A stretch of 64,000 bases of DNA from Symsagittifera roscoffensis (Eukaryota; Xenacoelomorpha; Acoela; Convolutidae). How positions within the stretch are numbered: the first letter of the stretch is position 1; every line of letters begins with the position of its first letter. Position numbers and translations under genes: made by a program. The stretch lies in NCBI RefSeq assembly GCF_963678635.1, contig NC_087064.1, positions 7,913,671-7,977,670 on the forward strand, in the 5' to 3' direction. This document shows, one piece after another, positions 63,001 through 64,000 of this stretch. The notes under the pieces were generated by a model, which was not told the DNA's origin, searched no databases, and worked only from the letters and a program-made list of their open reading frames with translations.

Positions 63001-64000
63001 TTGTTATCATTTTTGAAGTTCGTGTGTTACTATGGAGCTATTCATTTTCATTCTAATTTTTGTAAATTTTTTGGAGGGATACAGTTTTTGCGTGTTTTGT
63101 TGGTGAGATTTTTTCTAAATGTCAGTTTTACGGTATATTCAAGCGATTCGTCTGGTGGGTTTCTGTTTTTTGTTTCTCCATTGCTGTTTCCCATCTCAAA
63201 CATACTGCTGTTTACTTGTTACCGCGGTTATTGGTTGGCTTAAGTTCCGTCATTCCAGGATGAGCAGGACGAGAGTTTGAGCATGTTGCTGCATAAAACA
63301 GTAAGAGCGGACTCATGATTTGATTTGTAAAAATTCCTCTAGCTTTGTTTTTGTAATTGATATGTTAATCTCTAAGTACTTCTTTGATAGTTCTTATAGT
63401 ATTCAAGGCTGAACAGTTTTAGCAAATTTATTTTCCCTCCCATTGTAGAGGTTTTAACATTAATTTTACGGACGAAACATACTAGGGAGTCTGAAGGTGG
63501 GTAGAAACAAAATCGTTTGTTTTGTTGAAGACAGCTGTAATTTTTTTTGATCAATTGAGTTTTAAGGATGTCAGCTTTTAGATATTGCTAGTTTTTATCA
63601 ATTTTGGAAATTTATGTTGAAATACAGCTGCAAATATGTTTCCGGTTGCAGTGTTCTTCATTTCAATTTTCGAGCTTTTTCGTAAGCTAAAGGGTTTCCC
63701 GCAAACTTAAATTAGGTTTAGAGGTGGTTAAGTTTTTGATTTCGTTTTTTTTTTTGTGTTTTTTGTTGATCGGAATCTCTCATTCTGTCAGTTTAGCGAC
63801 TTTGTAAGGCTATTCGTCTGTTGGTTTAATGTTGTTCATTACTTCGTTAGTTATTCTCATTTTCAACATACTGCTGTATGGTTGTTCAAACTCCGCCATT
63901 GTCTGGTCCCAATTCCAGGATGTGAAAGGAGGTGGGTTGGAGCATATTCTATAAAACTGCTTTTGAGCGGACTTCCATTTATTTTCCGAAAAGAGTATTC
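60029..64000 (+). repeat. Array: 4,867-bp higher-order unit, copy 2 (cut by window end)
   Basis: Same order as copy 1, ending inside the second A sub-block. About 900 bp of the unit lies beyond the window. More copies may follow. Confidence 0.95.

Larger units (their letters stand above)
36950..64000 (+). repeat. Complex tandem array of D-B-A-C sub-blocks, at least 27 kb, runs off the right edge
   Basis: Four sub-block types recur in the order D, B, A, C, all on the + strand. Landmarks: D = tatccgc(g/a)acacca .. ctggtaccaggttcactgtgaa .. aataaa; B = ccaggatgag-aaggaggagggttcgagcatgttgctgcataaaa; A = cctggtcccaagtccagg .. gagcatgctctataaaact; C = cacaacacccgatctgctag .. gatggaaacagagacgcaca. 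A, B and D are themselves diverged relatives. The left end (to about 40 kb) is highly diverged and the right end nearly identical. No intact gene is seen. Function unknown. Confidence 0.85.

Noticed and set aside
36950-64000. Repeated ORFs of 60-110 codons throughout the array as real genes
   Set aside because: They recur only because the DNA is repeated. Across older copies they are broken by stops and frameshifts, several start at non-ATG codons, and complementary-strand shadows are equally long.
36950-64000. CRISPR, rDNA, histone or snRNA array
   Set aside because: Units are kilobases long, with none of the short regular spacers or conserved rRNA, histone or snRNA landmarks.

Overview
The window is animal nuclear DNA. 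It is AT-rich, has long spliceosomal introns with GT-AG borders, and carries two deeply conserved metazoan genes, both on the + strand. Dense interspersed repeats and a large tandem array make up the rest. The proteins align well with their vertebrate relatives, but the genome style (long introns, tRNA-derived SINE-like repeats, hAT-type MITE) only says 'invertebrate metazoan'. I cannot name the phylum.

Layout. (1) 1-6459: the 3' part of an SR-protein kinase gene (SRPK family). It enters at the left edge in the middle of the kinase domain. I spliced six exons by hand, and the phases close to a 518-residue C-terminal fragment ending in a stop. (2) 6460-14432: intergenic DNA with a 0.55-kb imperfect palindrome (8829-9381) and copies of two dispersed repeat families. 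(3) 14433-31257: a complete BLTP3-type bridge-like lipid-transfer gene (UHRF1BP1 / UHRF1BP1L-SHIP164 orthologue). It has 13 exons and 1458 codons, with an N-terminal chorein domain and a C-terminal coiled coil. Its larger introns are filled with repeats. (4) 31258-36950: its 3' flank, a 233-bp hAT-like MITE with target-site duplication, more repeats, a C17 run and possible transposase debris. (5) 36950-64000 (right edge): a tandem array of diverged sub-blocks that I call D, B, A and C, repeating in that order. It becomes progressively more homogeneous to the right and ends in a nearly identical 4,867-bp duplication.

Two interspersed families recur and every copy I found lies on the + strand. 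Family 1 is about 450-500 bp, sometimes tandem, and carries a 7-bp hairpin. Family 2 has tRNA-like A/B boxes in the head and a common 3' tail; a short form about 300 bp long has a tRNA-Leu(CAA)-like head.

The least explained part is the D-B-A-C array. No intact gene is visible in it. However, three diverged sub-block types share an in-frame hydrophobic leader, and two of them continue into a C-x(3)-S-A-x-A-W-x-Q-V motif. This suggests the array descends from a multiplied secreted-protein exon that has mostly decayed.
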